This document shows, one piece after another, positions 1-6,432 of a DNA stretch of 9,221 nucleotides. The first letter of the stretch is position 1, and each line of letters begins with the position of its first letter. Source of the stretch: Oligoflexaceae bacterium (GTDB lineage: Bacteria > Bdellovibrionota_B > Oligoflexia > Oligoflexales > Oligoflexaceae); the NCBI GenBank assembly GCA_947474445.1, contig CANJJY010000159.1, forward strand, positions 1-9,221. The letters run 5' to 3'. Under the pieces are notes generated by a model that saw only the letters and a program-made list of their open reading frames with translations, was not told where the DNA came from and searched no databases. Made by a program: the position numbers and the translations under genes.

Positions 1-2
1 CG

Positions 3-113
3 CGACCTCTGCGCTCCCTGCTCGATCAGCAGGGTTTGACCGAAAACACGGTCTCTCAGCTGGATCGCGATCGGCTGTTCTTGACCAGCAGCGATCGCGC
101 GTTAGACGAATAG
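3..113 (+). CDS. 3' end of an unidentified protein gene (truncated by window edge)
   Basis: An open frame enters from the left edge (first complete codon at 3) and ends at TAG 111-113. It gives 36 residues, beginning RPLRSLLDQQGL and ending SSDRALDE. The tail is hydrophilic and mostly helical-looking, with no motif I recognise, so no function is assigned. Its composition is GC-rich (37/60 in the first block), like the oxidoreductase gene at the other end of the window and unlike the operon that follows. That suggests it is resident chromosome. It also contains the octamer GCGATCGC at 91-98. It converges on the minus-strand operon, and no clear terminator follows it. Confidence 0.55.
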   Translation, partial: RPLRSLLDQQGLTENTVSQLDRDRLFLTSSDRALDE

Positions 114-201
114 AAGAGTTTACAAGGCAAGTTAGATGATTGCATTCTATCCTATATTGATTGGCAGGCTAGGTTTGATTAGACCCGCAAAGAGGAATTT
201 C

Positions 202-448
202 TCAGAAGAAATTTGTAGTTATACCCGAGCTTGAGGCTTTCTCGATCATGTCCTTAACCCCTCGCCACCCGCCCATTACCTTCTCGGAAAGGGACCGGCC
301 CCCCGCATCGGCATTGGGGGCGGTGGTTTCCTGCAGGGATAAGAGCTGCTCAAACGCGGCAGCATTCACTCTCTGCAAGCAGTGCTAAGGCATAAGCAGA
401 TTTCCACGACCGTTGTGACCTCTTTGGCAATTTGATGGCAACTAAACC
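202..448 (-). pseudogene. Decayed or frameshifted coding remnant downstream of the immunity gene
   Basis: On the minus strand, 448 to 350 reads without stops in one frame, giving a protein-like stretch that includes KRSQRSWKSAYALALLAE before TGA 352-350. A second frame, open from after a TAG to TGA 204-202, takes over near 369. It gives 55 residues from a GTG at 369 (VNAAAFEQLLSLQ, later LSEKVMGGWRGVKDMIEKA, ending TTNFF). Joining the two frames near 365-372 makes one continuous helical protein, as a single indel would. No convincing ribosome site precedes the GTG. The block is GC-rich (39/60 at 301-360) although its neighbour, the immunity gene, is near 40%. It may be a resident gene truncated by the arrival of the operon, or an old toxin or immunity fragment. 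The family is not recognised. An alternative is non-coding GC-rich DNA with chance open frames. Confidence 0.35.
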
Positions 449-711
449 TTAAAGTCTTCATCAGTCCATCCATCTTCCTCACGTAGAAATATTTCGAACT
501 GTTCTCGCATACCCGCAGCAATTGCTATACGAGCTAAATCAGACTTTTTGTCATGATCCTTGGCATTATGAAACTCCTGACTTACCCATCTCAACACATC
601 ATTATCAGATTTGGCCAAATCTTTTAATAATCCAAAGGTGGCTTCGTGCGGACCAGAACTCGAATATACAAGAGCGAGTGTACTTTCAAATTTTTTAAGA
701 TTATCTGACAT
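442..711 (-). CDS. Putative immunity protein for the adjacent EndoU-like toxin
   Basis: This encodes 89 residues from ATG 711-709 to TAG 444-442. I chose this start because GGAAG lies about 6 bases upstream and the ATG shares a base with the toxin's TAA (TAATG), a typical coupling arrangement. An in-frame ATG at 723 has no ribosome site. The protein has no signal peptide or membrane segment, so it should stay in the cytosol. It looks helical, with an acidic tail (FLREEDGWTDEDF). I count 18 Asp/Glu against 12 Lys/Arg, as expected of a protein that covers an RNase's active site. The assignment as immunity protein is inferred from position directly after the toxin, small size, acidity and cytosolic location. 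I do not recognise its family. It could instead be an unrelated accessory protein. Confidence 0.7.
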   Translation of the reverse strand: MSDNLKKFESTLALVYSSSGPHEATFGLLKDLAKSDNDVLRWVSQEFHNAKDHDKKSDLARIAIAAGMREQFEIFLREEDGWTDEDFKV

Positions 712-3008
712 TACTGCTTCCATACTGGATATGAAGTTAGAACCTTGCCAGAGGCATCAACTCGGACGTTGATCTTTATTCCATCAACACTCGCCTCAAT
801 AATAGAGTTTCGAATGTTTGGGTTTGATTCTACAATTCTTCGCGTGATATCGCCAATTTTGGATACGTCGTAGGATTCAGGCCATAAGGTCTTTATACCC
901 TTAAGTCTTTGACCAGCTTCAGAATATGCTATTGCATCGCTGAATGCATCCGCATTCGCCCAAGCATCTCTTGGTAACTGAACTCGCCTTACTCCATTCT
1001 CCAAGGTCTGGCTCAAAATCTCGCCACCGGCTTCAATTCGTTCTACAGCAAACTCAGTAACGTTCCGAATGCTAAAGGTCTTGCCAGCACTTTGGTTTAA
1101 CTCAATAAAGTTATCGAATCCAAGTTTGGTATGCATCCCTGTGACCAGCTTCCGGGTCCCGTCAGCCGCGATTTGGTAGTTGCCTTTAACCACATGAAGA
1201 AGGCTTTCAACACTATCCCACTTCTTCGCAGAGTCTAAAATTACCTTAGCTTTTGCCGCATCTTTCCCCGCAACCTCAACCACCGTCTCCGCAACATTTA
1301 CCGCCGCCTCGAACTCCTCACCGAAAATCTCCAACCCATTCAACAGCGACTTCTGAATGCCTTTACCAATCAGCATAGTAGAAAGGCCAAGAGGAAACAC
1401 TTCGATCGCATTGAATGCATTGTCCACTAGACCAATTTTCTCACCACTATCCCCACACCAGCGGCGCTGCGTAATGAGCTCGCAAAGAGCTTTCAGCGGT
1501 GATAAGGGGCTTGCACTCACTCTTAAATCAGCAGCAGTATCCACGGCACCCTGGATATCTGCCATCATCTGGCGATAGTTAGCCACAGCTCCGTTATAAT
1601 TCTTTAACGCTGAGGAGTAAACCTGTTCCCGAGCTTGACCCGACGCGTCAACTTCCTGAAAGTCCTCAGGCTTAGGTTGGGGCAGGGACTTGAAGAAGCG
1701 AGTCAGATTCCACATTCCGTAACTCAAAGCGAGGACGGCCTGCTGATTTTTGGACATCTTACCATCAGGTGAAGTCCAGTTTTTTATGGAATTCGCCATC
1801 CGCTTCAGTCCTGGGTCACCCGTCTTCTCCAAAGCATCGGCCATGTCCCGACGGAATTCAACAGGGACGGGATTGTCTTGGAACCAAAGCTCACGATCAA
1901 TGACGCCCTTGGAGCTTTGCTCATCACCATAGATATATTTTTCGACGGACTTTACGGCGGCAGTCAACTGATTGAATTCTTCCGGCTGAATACTGGCCCT
2001 TAGGCTCACCGTATCAATCAGATCTTGGGCCTGGACGGTCCAATGACTGACTTTCTCTAAGAACTGAACGCGTTGCTCGTTGCCATAGAGATATTGCAGG
2101 TCGGCAATTGTCTTTTCAGACCAAATGGCAAAGGGATTAACCTCTGATGAAGGTCCCTGATCTAAGATCGGATCCAAATCGAGTGGCACTTGGAAAAAGT
2201 CCTTGCTGCCCACATCGAAGCCTTGGCTGCGGAGATCGCCGTCGACCCGCTCCTTAATCGAAGCGACGGTTGCCTTCAATTCAGCTTGTTTCGCTTTGAC
2301 CTCGTTTCTCTTATCGTCAGCCTTCAGGCGCAAAACACGAAGCTTTTCCTTTGCCTCTAAATAACTCCCAAAATCCTCTGACGTGATGGCATCAAAGCTC
2401 TTGCTCTCGATACTTCGCACCGCATTTTCAAGGGTTGAGCTTTCGGCATTATATGCCGCGCTCACCTGTTTGATCATGCCAATGTCAGCTTGAATCTCAT
2501 GGACTACATGTTCTGCTTCAGCCGCTAGCTCAGGGTCGACTTCACTGAATGCAATGTCGAAGACTTTCTTTTCTTCCCAGTATGCTCGATTGGGATCAGC
2601 GTCGTAGCGGGAGAAAACCAGGAGCTTACTGCTCCGATTTGGCAACTCCACCCAAGCCTCGACCTGCAAGTAGCCTTCTGTGATGGCAATTCCGCCATTG
2701 CCCAGAACGAAACTAAATCTGATTCGATTCGAACCAATTTTGAACACATCGGAATCGATGCATCCCATCGACTTGGATTCAATAACTTTTCCCGTCGAAT
2801 CGAATCGGCGAGAGCTAGGCATGACGGCAAATGAAACTTTTTCATAATCGTTTAAATCGACAAAATTGATATATCCTGGGAGCTGCTCTCCAACAGCGCT
2901 TCCCTGAGCTTTCCAAACTATAAAAAAACAGACATCGGCTGCTTGAGCTGTCGTTCCCTGAACGATCGTACCTAGCCAAAAAACCAAAATGAGCCAAAGT
3001 TTACTCAT
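711..3008 (-). CDS. Exported polymorphic toxin with C-terminal bacterial EndoU-like RNase domain
   Basis: A 765-residue protein. ATG 3008-3006 overlaps the previous stop (ATGA) and has GAGG about 9 bases upstream. Residues 1-23 form a Sec signal ending in AQA, and no lipobox is seen. About 25-155 looks beta-rich (C27, C83), about 160-260 is coiled coil, and about 270-500 is helical. About 500-580 is hydrophobic, with SPLKALCELI, C509/C518 and a GEKIG segment resembling a degenerate pre-toxin TG linker. The final 170 residues match the bacterial EndoU pattern: H605 in HVVKGN, H626 in GMHT, K706 in KTLWPES, then INVRV and the terminal TSYP (T758, S759, Y760). EndoU enzymes use two histidines and a lysine to cut RNA, often at uridines, leaving cyclic phosphate ends. 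Proven members include CdiA-CT of E. coli STECO31. Cleavage of target-cell tRNA or other RNA is inferred. No RHS, haemagglutinin or VgrG carrier is present, so how it enters a target is unknown. Confidence 0.78.
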   Translation of the reverse strand: MSKLWLILVFWLGTIVQGTTAQAADVCFFIVWKAQGSAVGEQLPGYINFVDLNDYEKVSFAVMPSSRRFDSTGKVIESKSMGCIDSDVFKIGSNRIRFSFVLGNGGIAITEGYLQVEAWVELPNRSSKLLVFSRYDADPNRAYWEEKKVFDIAFSEVDPELAAEAEHVVHEIQADIGMIKQVSAAYNAESSTLENAVRSIESKSFDAITSEDFGSYLEAKEKLRVLRLKADDKRNEVKAKQAELKATVASIKERVDGDLRSQGFDVGSKDFFQVPLDLDPILDQGPSSEVNPFAIWSEKTIADLQYLYGNEQRVQFLEKVSHWTVQAQDLIDTVSLRASIQPEEFNQLTAAVKSVEKYIYGDEQSSKGVIDRELWFQDNPVPVEFRRDMADALEKTGDPGLKRMANSIKNWTSPDGKMSKNQQAVLALSYGMWNLTRFFKSLPQPKPEDFQEVDASGQAREQVYSSALKNYNGAVANYRQMMADIQGAVDTAADLRVSASPLSPLKALCELITQRRWCGDSGEKIGLVDNAFNAIEVFPLGLSTMLIGKGIQKSLLNGLEIFGEEFEAAVNVAETVVEVAGKDAAKAKVILDSAKKWDSVESLLHVVKGNYQIAADGTRKLVTGMHTKLGFDNFIELNQSAGKTFSIRNVTEFAVERIEAGGEILSQTLENGVRRVQLPRDAWANADAFSDAIAYSEAGQRLKGIKTLWPESYDVSKIGDITRRIVESNPNIRNSIIEASVDGIKINVRVDASGKVLTSYPVWKQ

Positions 3009-4246
3009 AGCTTCAAACCTCGCATAAGATCGTCATAAGCTGCTGTTGCTGCTTCGAGGTCGCGGGCTGCGACTGAGCCTCGAACAAGCTCAATCCTTGA
3101 AGTCAGAGAAGGATCGCCCATCTCGACAATCGCATCTAAATTGGTAGTTATCTCCTGCGGGAGATTAGCGAGATAGCGCGCTGCTGCTGCGGATTTTACA
3201 TCTACATTCTTGCAAGCACTTTGCATCCAAAGTGGGAGAGGAGATACTGTGCAAACTTCCGCAAACTCTTGAAACTTCTTCATGGCTATATACTGTCGAT
3301 GCATAAGGGCCATACCTGAGGAGGATGATTCAGCCGAGTCGACGAAAGCCTCCTTAATTTGAGCGCTCGCCTTCCGCAGAAAGTTCGCCGAGGCACTTCC
3401 ATCTCTGTACGGAATGACAATCGGCCCAGCAATTTCTTTGGCCTTTTCTTCACTTGCCGCGTCTATCAGAGAAGACATCAGCTGACGATTCCGTGTGTAT
3501 TGGTCGGTCACCACTTTGATCCAATCGCGCAGATGCACATCGATTTTTTCAATCATGGCGAGGGGCTGATCGACCGTAAAGAGGATGTCGAGCATATCGT
3601 GCTCGGCGAGATAGCCTCGGTAAGGATTCGTTTCGTTGATATAACGAGACGAGAAGAATTTCATATCGTTACGAATGAGCGCAACAGAATATTGAGCCTG
3701 CGATACATATCGCATGGTCGTTTCGTAGCTGGTATCAGCAGCGCTGCGCAAAGCCAGCAAGGCATCGATCTTTGCACTCGGAGCGAGCTTTGATGTCTCG
3801 TTCAATTTGGCATTGATTTCGAGTTGAGCACTTTCATAGGTGGATAGACGCGGTTTAATCTCGTTTTGGTAGCTGCTGAGAAAACTTGAAAAACGAGTGG
3901 TGAGCTGATTTATGTCATAGGTATGGTCGCGATTGATTTCTTCCATGCGAAGAAGGACGCTATGGGACTTCGCAAGTTCCTGACCTAAGCCATCGAGCAC
4001 AGGTTTAGCTTTGGCGTCGAGCATATTCAAAACTTGACGTCTTTTGCCCGCAAGACTTTCGGCAAGGCGATTGCTGCAGAATCGGATGGCTCTGGACTTA
4101 CCCTCGAGGCAATCCAAGTATTTCCTGATTGCTTGATTTTCTACGCAAACAATCTGGAGAGCATCGCACTCGAATTCTGCGGCTCGAGCTACGCGAGCGG
4201 AGTTCATGCCGAACAATAAGATGAGCGAAATAACTATTTGTTTCAC
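3005..4246 (-). CDS. Exported, all-helical, cysteine-containing protein of the toxin operon
   Basis: A 413-residue protein starting at GTG 4246-4244, which overlaps the previous gene's TGA (GTGA). Its own TGA overlaps the toxin start (ATGA). Residues 1-22 form a Sec signal with cleavage after ARA. The mature N-terminus has four cysteines (C27, C34, C46, C57), and two more flank a PLPLW segment near residue 330 (EVC and SAC). Three disulfides are therefore possible, which fits a periplasmic or surface protein. The rest is almost wholly helical, with long amphipathic stretches likely to form coiled coils, and it ends in a repeat-like helical tail (ARDLEAATAAYDDLMRGLKL). No enzyme motif is visible and I do not recognise the family. 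Tight coupling between a first exported protein and the toxin suggests a chaperone, delivery or assembly partner made in proportion to the toxin. That role is inferred from context only. Confidence 0.8.
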   Translation of the reverse strand: MKQIVISLILLFGMNSARVARAAEFECDALQIVCVENQAIRKYLDCLEGKSRAIRFCSNRLAESLAGKRRQVLNMLDAKAKPVLDGLGQELAKSHSVLLRMEEINRDHTYDINQLTTRFSSFLSSYQNEIKPRLSTYESAQLEINAKLNETSKLAPSAKIDALLALRSAADTSYETTMRYVSQAQYSVALIRNDMKFFSSRYINETNPYRGYLAEHDMLDILFTVDQPLAMIEKIDVHLRDWIKVVTDQYTRNRQLMSSLIDAASEEKAKEIAGPIVIPYRDGSASANFLRKASAQIKEAFVDSAESSSSGMALMHRQYIAMKKFQEFAEVCTVSPLPLWMQSACKNVDVKSAAAARYLANLPQEITTNLDAIVEMGDPSLTSRIELVRGSVAARDLEAATAAYDDLMRGLKL

Positions 4247-5178
4247 AATGCACCTAACTTAAGTTCGATGTTTTTAATTTGATTTTCGAGCTCAACGATT
4301 TCGCGTGATAATGTTTCGATTTTGGCATCCAAGTCCGACAGCTCCCTGCTCTTCTCGCTAATGCTAGCCAGGTTCTTGACATCATCTTCTGATAAATAGG
4401 TTTTTATTGAGCTGGGGGCATCAGGATCGATTTGCAGCAGGAGCGCATTCATCTTGGAAACAAGGAATTTTTCGCTGAGTGTCAATCGATCACTGCTGTC
4501 GCCGACGATTTTCAAAAAGAGAGCACAATCAAAATTCTCGCCTGTCGGAGTGACTTTGCAAGTTTGAAATTTTTTTAGCTTCTCGACCACGCTATTCGAA
4601 AGGCTCAAGTCGTTAAGAATGAGGTCAGCCACGCCGTTCAGCATTTCATAAGCAACCTTAAATTCTGAAAGCTGATCGTATGTCTCTAGGAGTATGCGTT
4701 TGGTGTCGAGCAATTGTTGCTTGTCGGATTTCTCAGCAGCCATACGCGCCAAAACTTCTGGCGAAGGTTTTGCGGTGATTGCGGCAAAGGTCAGGCTACA
4801 ACCTGAGCTGAACAAGCGAGATTTCAACTGAACAGGGGAAGTGTCGTTGAGGCTGAGCGGGCCAAATCCTCTGCCCACGTATAAATCGGTCTTTGTCTCG
4901 CTATAATTTAGAAAGACGCTGGCGCCATCGGCGAGCGACACTTGAATGGCTGAAGGTCGCGCCGAGCCGTTGGCACGATCACAGGTGAGGGTATAGCTAA
5001 CGTAGAAGTCAGACTCTGTCGCCATCCTATCGAGAAGAGTCGATGGAGTGACAAAACACGATTCGACGAACCTACCTTTGGCTTCACACGAAATGAGTTC
5101 GCGGCCGATGAGAGGATCCGCGACTAATGAAGTTTGGCAGAAGTAAAGTGAGATAAGGACTAAGATCCGAAAAAGCAT
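4243..5178 (-). CDS. Exported beta-domain/coiled-coil protein, first gene of the toxin operon
   Basis: A 311-residue protein. ATG at 5178 is preceded by AGAGGAG with a spacing of about 5 bases, the best ribosome site in the operon. Residues 1-20 form a Sec signal (cleavage LVA|DP). C14 lies inside the signal but is not in a lipobox (YFC-Q). About 21-135 is beta-rich with cysteines at 31, 41, 66 and 127. A helical middle part follows, with two further cysteines (QTCKV and FDCAL), then a strong C-terminal coiled coil from about 268 to 311 with E/L/K heptads (ETLSREIVELENQIKNIEL). The plan of signal, cysteine-bearing beta domain and coiled coil resembles the first 260 residues of the toxin, though I cannot claim homology by eye. 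A structural or docking part in a complex with the next two proteins is plausible. The family is not recognised. Confidence 0.8.
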   Translation of the reverse strand: MLFRILVLISLYFCQTSLVADPLIGRELISCEAKGRFVESCFVTPSTLLDRMATESDFYVSYTLTCDRANGSARPSAIQVSLADGASVFLNYSETKTDLYVGRGFGPLSLNDTSPVQLKSRLFSSGCSLTFAAITAKPSPEVLARMAAEKSDKQQLLDTKRILLETYDQLSEFKVAYEMLNGVADLILNDLSLSNSVVEKLKKFQTCKVTPTGENFDCALFLKIVGDSSDRLTLSEKFLVSKMNALLLQIDPDAPSSIKTYLSEDDVKNLASISEKSRELSDLDAKIETLSREIVELENQIKNIELKLGAL

Positions 5179-5328
5179 TTGAGCTCCTCTCTAGCGCTGG
5201 TATCGGTATTCTCAAGGATGATGAAAATCCCTGTGAAGCATTTCGATTTCGCTGATTGATCCCTTGCTCAGACTTGCTTAGGATTTCTCAAAAAGATGCC
5301 AAAACGGATGCGCCATATACATGCGAAG

Positions 5329-5357
5329 CTTCTACAGCCTCACTCCGCATAAGTCAA
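5329..5357 (-). promoter_or_regulatory. Candidate sigma70-type promoter of the toxin operon
   Basis: On the minus strand TTGACT (5357-5352) and TAGAAG (5334-5329) are separated by exactly 17 bases. The -35 matches the consensus at 5 of 6 positions and the -10 at 4 of 6. Transcription would begin near 5322, leaving a leader of about 144 bases before the ATG at 5178. No better pair was seen upstream of the operon. Confidence 0.45.
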
Positions 5358-5478
5358 TATGGGTGTGTCGGTTAAGAAGAATTTCTAACCCAAATTCGAA
5401 CTATAAATGGGGGAAGTTCATTGTCCTGATACCGCAATGATGGGCAACTAAATTCCCACCCATAAAGTCAAAATGACA

Positions 5479-5507
5479 TTGACAACCACCTTAGCAGCCA
5501 GTACAAC
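5479..5507 (+). promoter_or_regulatory. Candidate sigma70-type promoter of the 223-residue secreted protein gene (upstream copy)
   Basis: A perfect TTGACA (5479-5484) is followed after 17 bases by TACAAC (5502-5507, 4 of 6). The dyad GTCA-AAA-TGAC (5467-5477) sits immediately upstream and could be an operator. Transcription would start near 5514, about 135 bases before the chosen ATG. Confidence 0.5.
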
Positions 5508-5516
5508 AGTGACACT

Positions 5517-5545
5517 TTGACGCTACTCATCTCAAGCTTGATAAC
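5517..5545 (+). promoter_or_regulatory. Second candidate promoter in tandem, same direction
   Basis: TTGACG (5517-5522, 5 of 6) and GATAAC (5540-5545, 4 of 6) are 17 bases apart, 38 bases downstream of the first pair. The palindrome CAAGCTTG (5533-5540) overlaps the spacer and -10, and CAAGCTT recurs at 5554-5560. A protein binding there would block this promoter. It may be a real tandem promoter or chance. Confidence 0.35.
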
Positions 5546-5648
5546 TCCGTGGACAAGCTTCGCAAAGGCGACAGCTCCGCAGTCTTCAAACTGAAACAGT
5601 AGATTTGGAATCGACCCGATGGTCACTCTCAAAAACAAGGCGGTACAC

Positions 5649-6320
5649 ATGTCACGTTCAACGCAGCTTATGCTCTCTTTGGTACTGATTTCCTTTAGTC
5701 CGCTGGCACATGCAAGCAACTGTCACCCCGATGGCAGTGAATTATCCATAGGTATAGCCTTTTCAGATGACGCCAATGTCACATTGAGTGACCCCGGTGC
5801 TACGCATGAATGGAGCGTGAATCAACAACCTACTTTTTGGGGATCTGATGTACCTGGCTCTGTTGGCGAGAATCAAGGTACCGATCACGTTTACAACGGG
5901 CCTGCTAGACAGGACACAATTATGTCCGGGCCCTATCTTAGTTATCCCGACGTCAAACTCATTGAAGCAAAAGGAGTTCTTGAGTTCAGTATAAACTGGA
6001 ACCCCGATACCTTTGTTTATTGCTCTAAGCATAAGACTCTACCTTCCCAAGAGCGAGTTTGCGTCGAGACCTCCACCGCCCCACTCCCAACTTCGTTCGT
6101 GGTCGATATTACGGAAGAAGACAATGGAGTGCTAGGTACACCCATCTATTCAAAGACAATTGAAAATGTGAATCAGGCCAGTCATAAGTCAATCTTCTTT
6201 CCGGTGATTAGATGCAATGGTCCTGTAAAGAATTTGGAATATCGTGTGCACTCGATGACCGGTGGTTCGGGTGAATTCGTCATCCACAGACTAAAGCTAA
6301 ACGAAGGATGGGATTTTTAA
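5649..6320 (+). CDS. Secreted beta-rich protein of unknown function
   Basis: A 223-residue protein from ATG 5649-5651. I prefer this start to an in-frame ATG at 5619 because AAGGCGG lies about 6 bases upstream and the protein then begins directly with a standard Sec signal (MSRSTQLMLSLVL, cleavage after AHA at residue 22). The mature protein has four cysteines (in SNC, VYC, RVC and IRC), enough for two disulfides. It has many short polar strands and aromatic loops (THEWSVNQQPTFWG, SFVVDITEEDNG), and ends FVIHRLKLNEGWDF. This pattern suggests a beta-sandwich, perhaps a carbohydrate- or surface-binding module, but I do not recognise a family. It is divergent from the toxin operon and may share regulation. 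It is a single-gene unit closed by a terminator. Confidence 0.8.
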   Translation: MSRSTQLMLSLVLISFSPLAHASNCHPDGSELSIGIAFSDDANVTLSDPGATHEWSVNQQPTFWGSDVPGSVGENQGTDHVYNGPARQDTIMSGPYLSYPDVKLIEAKGVLEFSINWNPDTFVYCSKHKTLPSQERVCVETSTAPLPTSFVVDITEEDNGVLGTPIYSKTIENVNQASHKSIFFPVIRCNGPVKNLEYRVHSMTGGSGEFVIHRLKLNEGWDF

Positions 6321-6338
6321 TCTCAAATAATTCGCCAG

Positions 6339-6378
6339 AAAAAGACTCCTTCCGCCATCAAGGCTGAAGGAGTTTTTT
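6339..6378 (+). terminator. Rho-independent terminator after the 223-residue secreted protein gene
   Basis: ACTCCTTC (6345-6352) pairs with GAAGGAGT (6366-6373). After one C/T mismatch the stem continues with GCC/GGC around the loop ATCAA. It is followed by T6 (6373-6378). The upstream A run at 6339-6343 makes the stem extendable through a G-T pair and suggests activity in both directions. It begins 18 bases after the stop codon. Confidence 0.9.
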
Positions 6379-6432
6379 CATCTGTAGTCTTTCTGCCTAT
6401 ACGAAATATTTTAAAACCAATTTCTCCTCGAG

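Larger units (their letters stand above)
5179..5648. promoter_or_regulatory. Divergent intergenic regulatory region between toxin operon and the 223-residue secreted protein gene
   Basis: This is about 470 bases with no convincing gene. It carries one promoter candidate facing the toxin operon and two facing the plus-strand gene. It also holds several dyads. GGTTA/TAACC (5370-5390) is about 12 bases upstream of the operon's -35. GTCA-AAA-TGAC (5467-5477) abuts the plus-strand -35. Palindromic AAGCTT cores occur at 5326-5331, 5534-5539 and 5555-5560. In the operon leader there is an imperfect 10-base tandem repeat (CTTGCTCAGA then CTTGCTTAGG, 5263-5282). Both leaders would be long, about 135-145 bases, leaving room for post-transcriptional control. 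No regulator gene is encoded in the window. Confidence 0.5.

Noticed and set aside
196..213. Short hairpin AATTTCT-CAGA-AGAAATT, considered as the bidirectional terminator between the convergent genes
   Set aside because: The seven-pair stem has only one G-C pair and no adjacent T run, so it is too weak to call.
286..331. Imperfect GC-rich hairpin (GCCCCC 298-303 with GGGGGC 316-321, extended by ACC/GGT and GGAAA/TTTCC), considered as a terminator for the toxin operon
   Set aside because: It has a 12-base loop, a bulge and an internal loop, and no T run on either strand. It also falls inside the GC-rich coding-like remnant, where such pairing can arise from composition.
3359..3793. Plus-strand open frame of 144 codons
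   Set aside because: It lies wholly antisense within the 413-residue exported protein gene, which has a signal peptide and coupled neighbours. The antisense product is Arg-rich and shows no recognisable features.
5135..5178. C14 of the 311-residue protein considered as a lipobox cysteine, as in Myxococcus Sit proteins
   Set aside because: The preceding residues (L-Y-F) do not fit a lipobox, and a clean type I site (LVA|DP) follows six residues later.
5468..5719. Minus-strand open frame of 83 codons across the divergent intergenic region
   Set aside because: It overlaps the start of the well-supported secreted protein gene, has no good ribosome site, and covers the promoter candidates.
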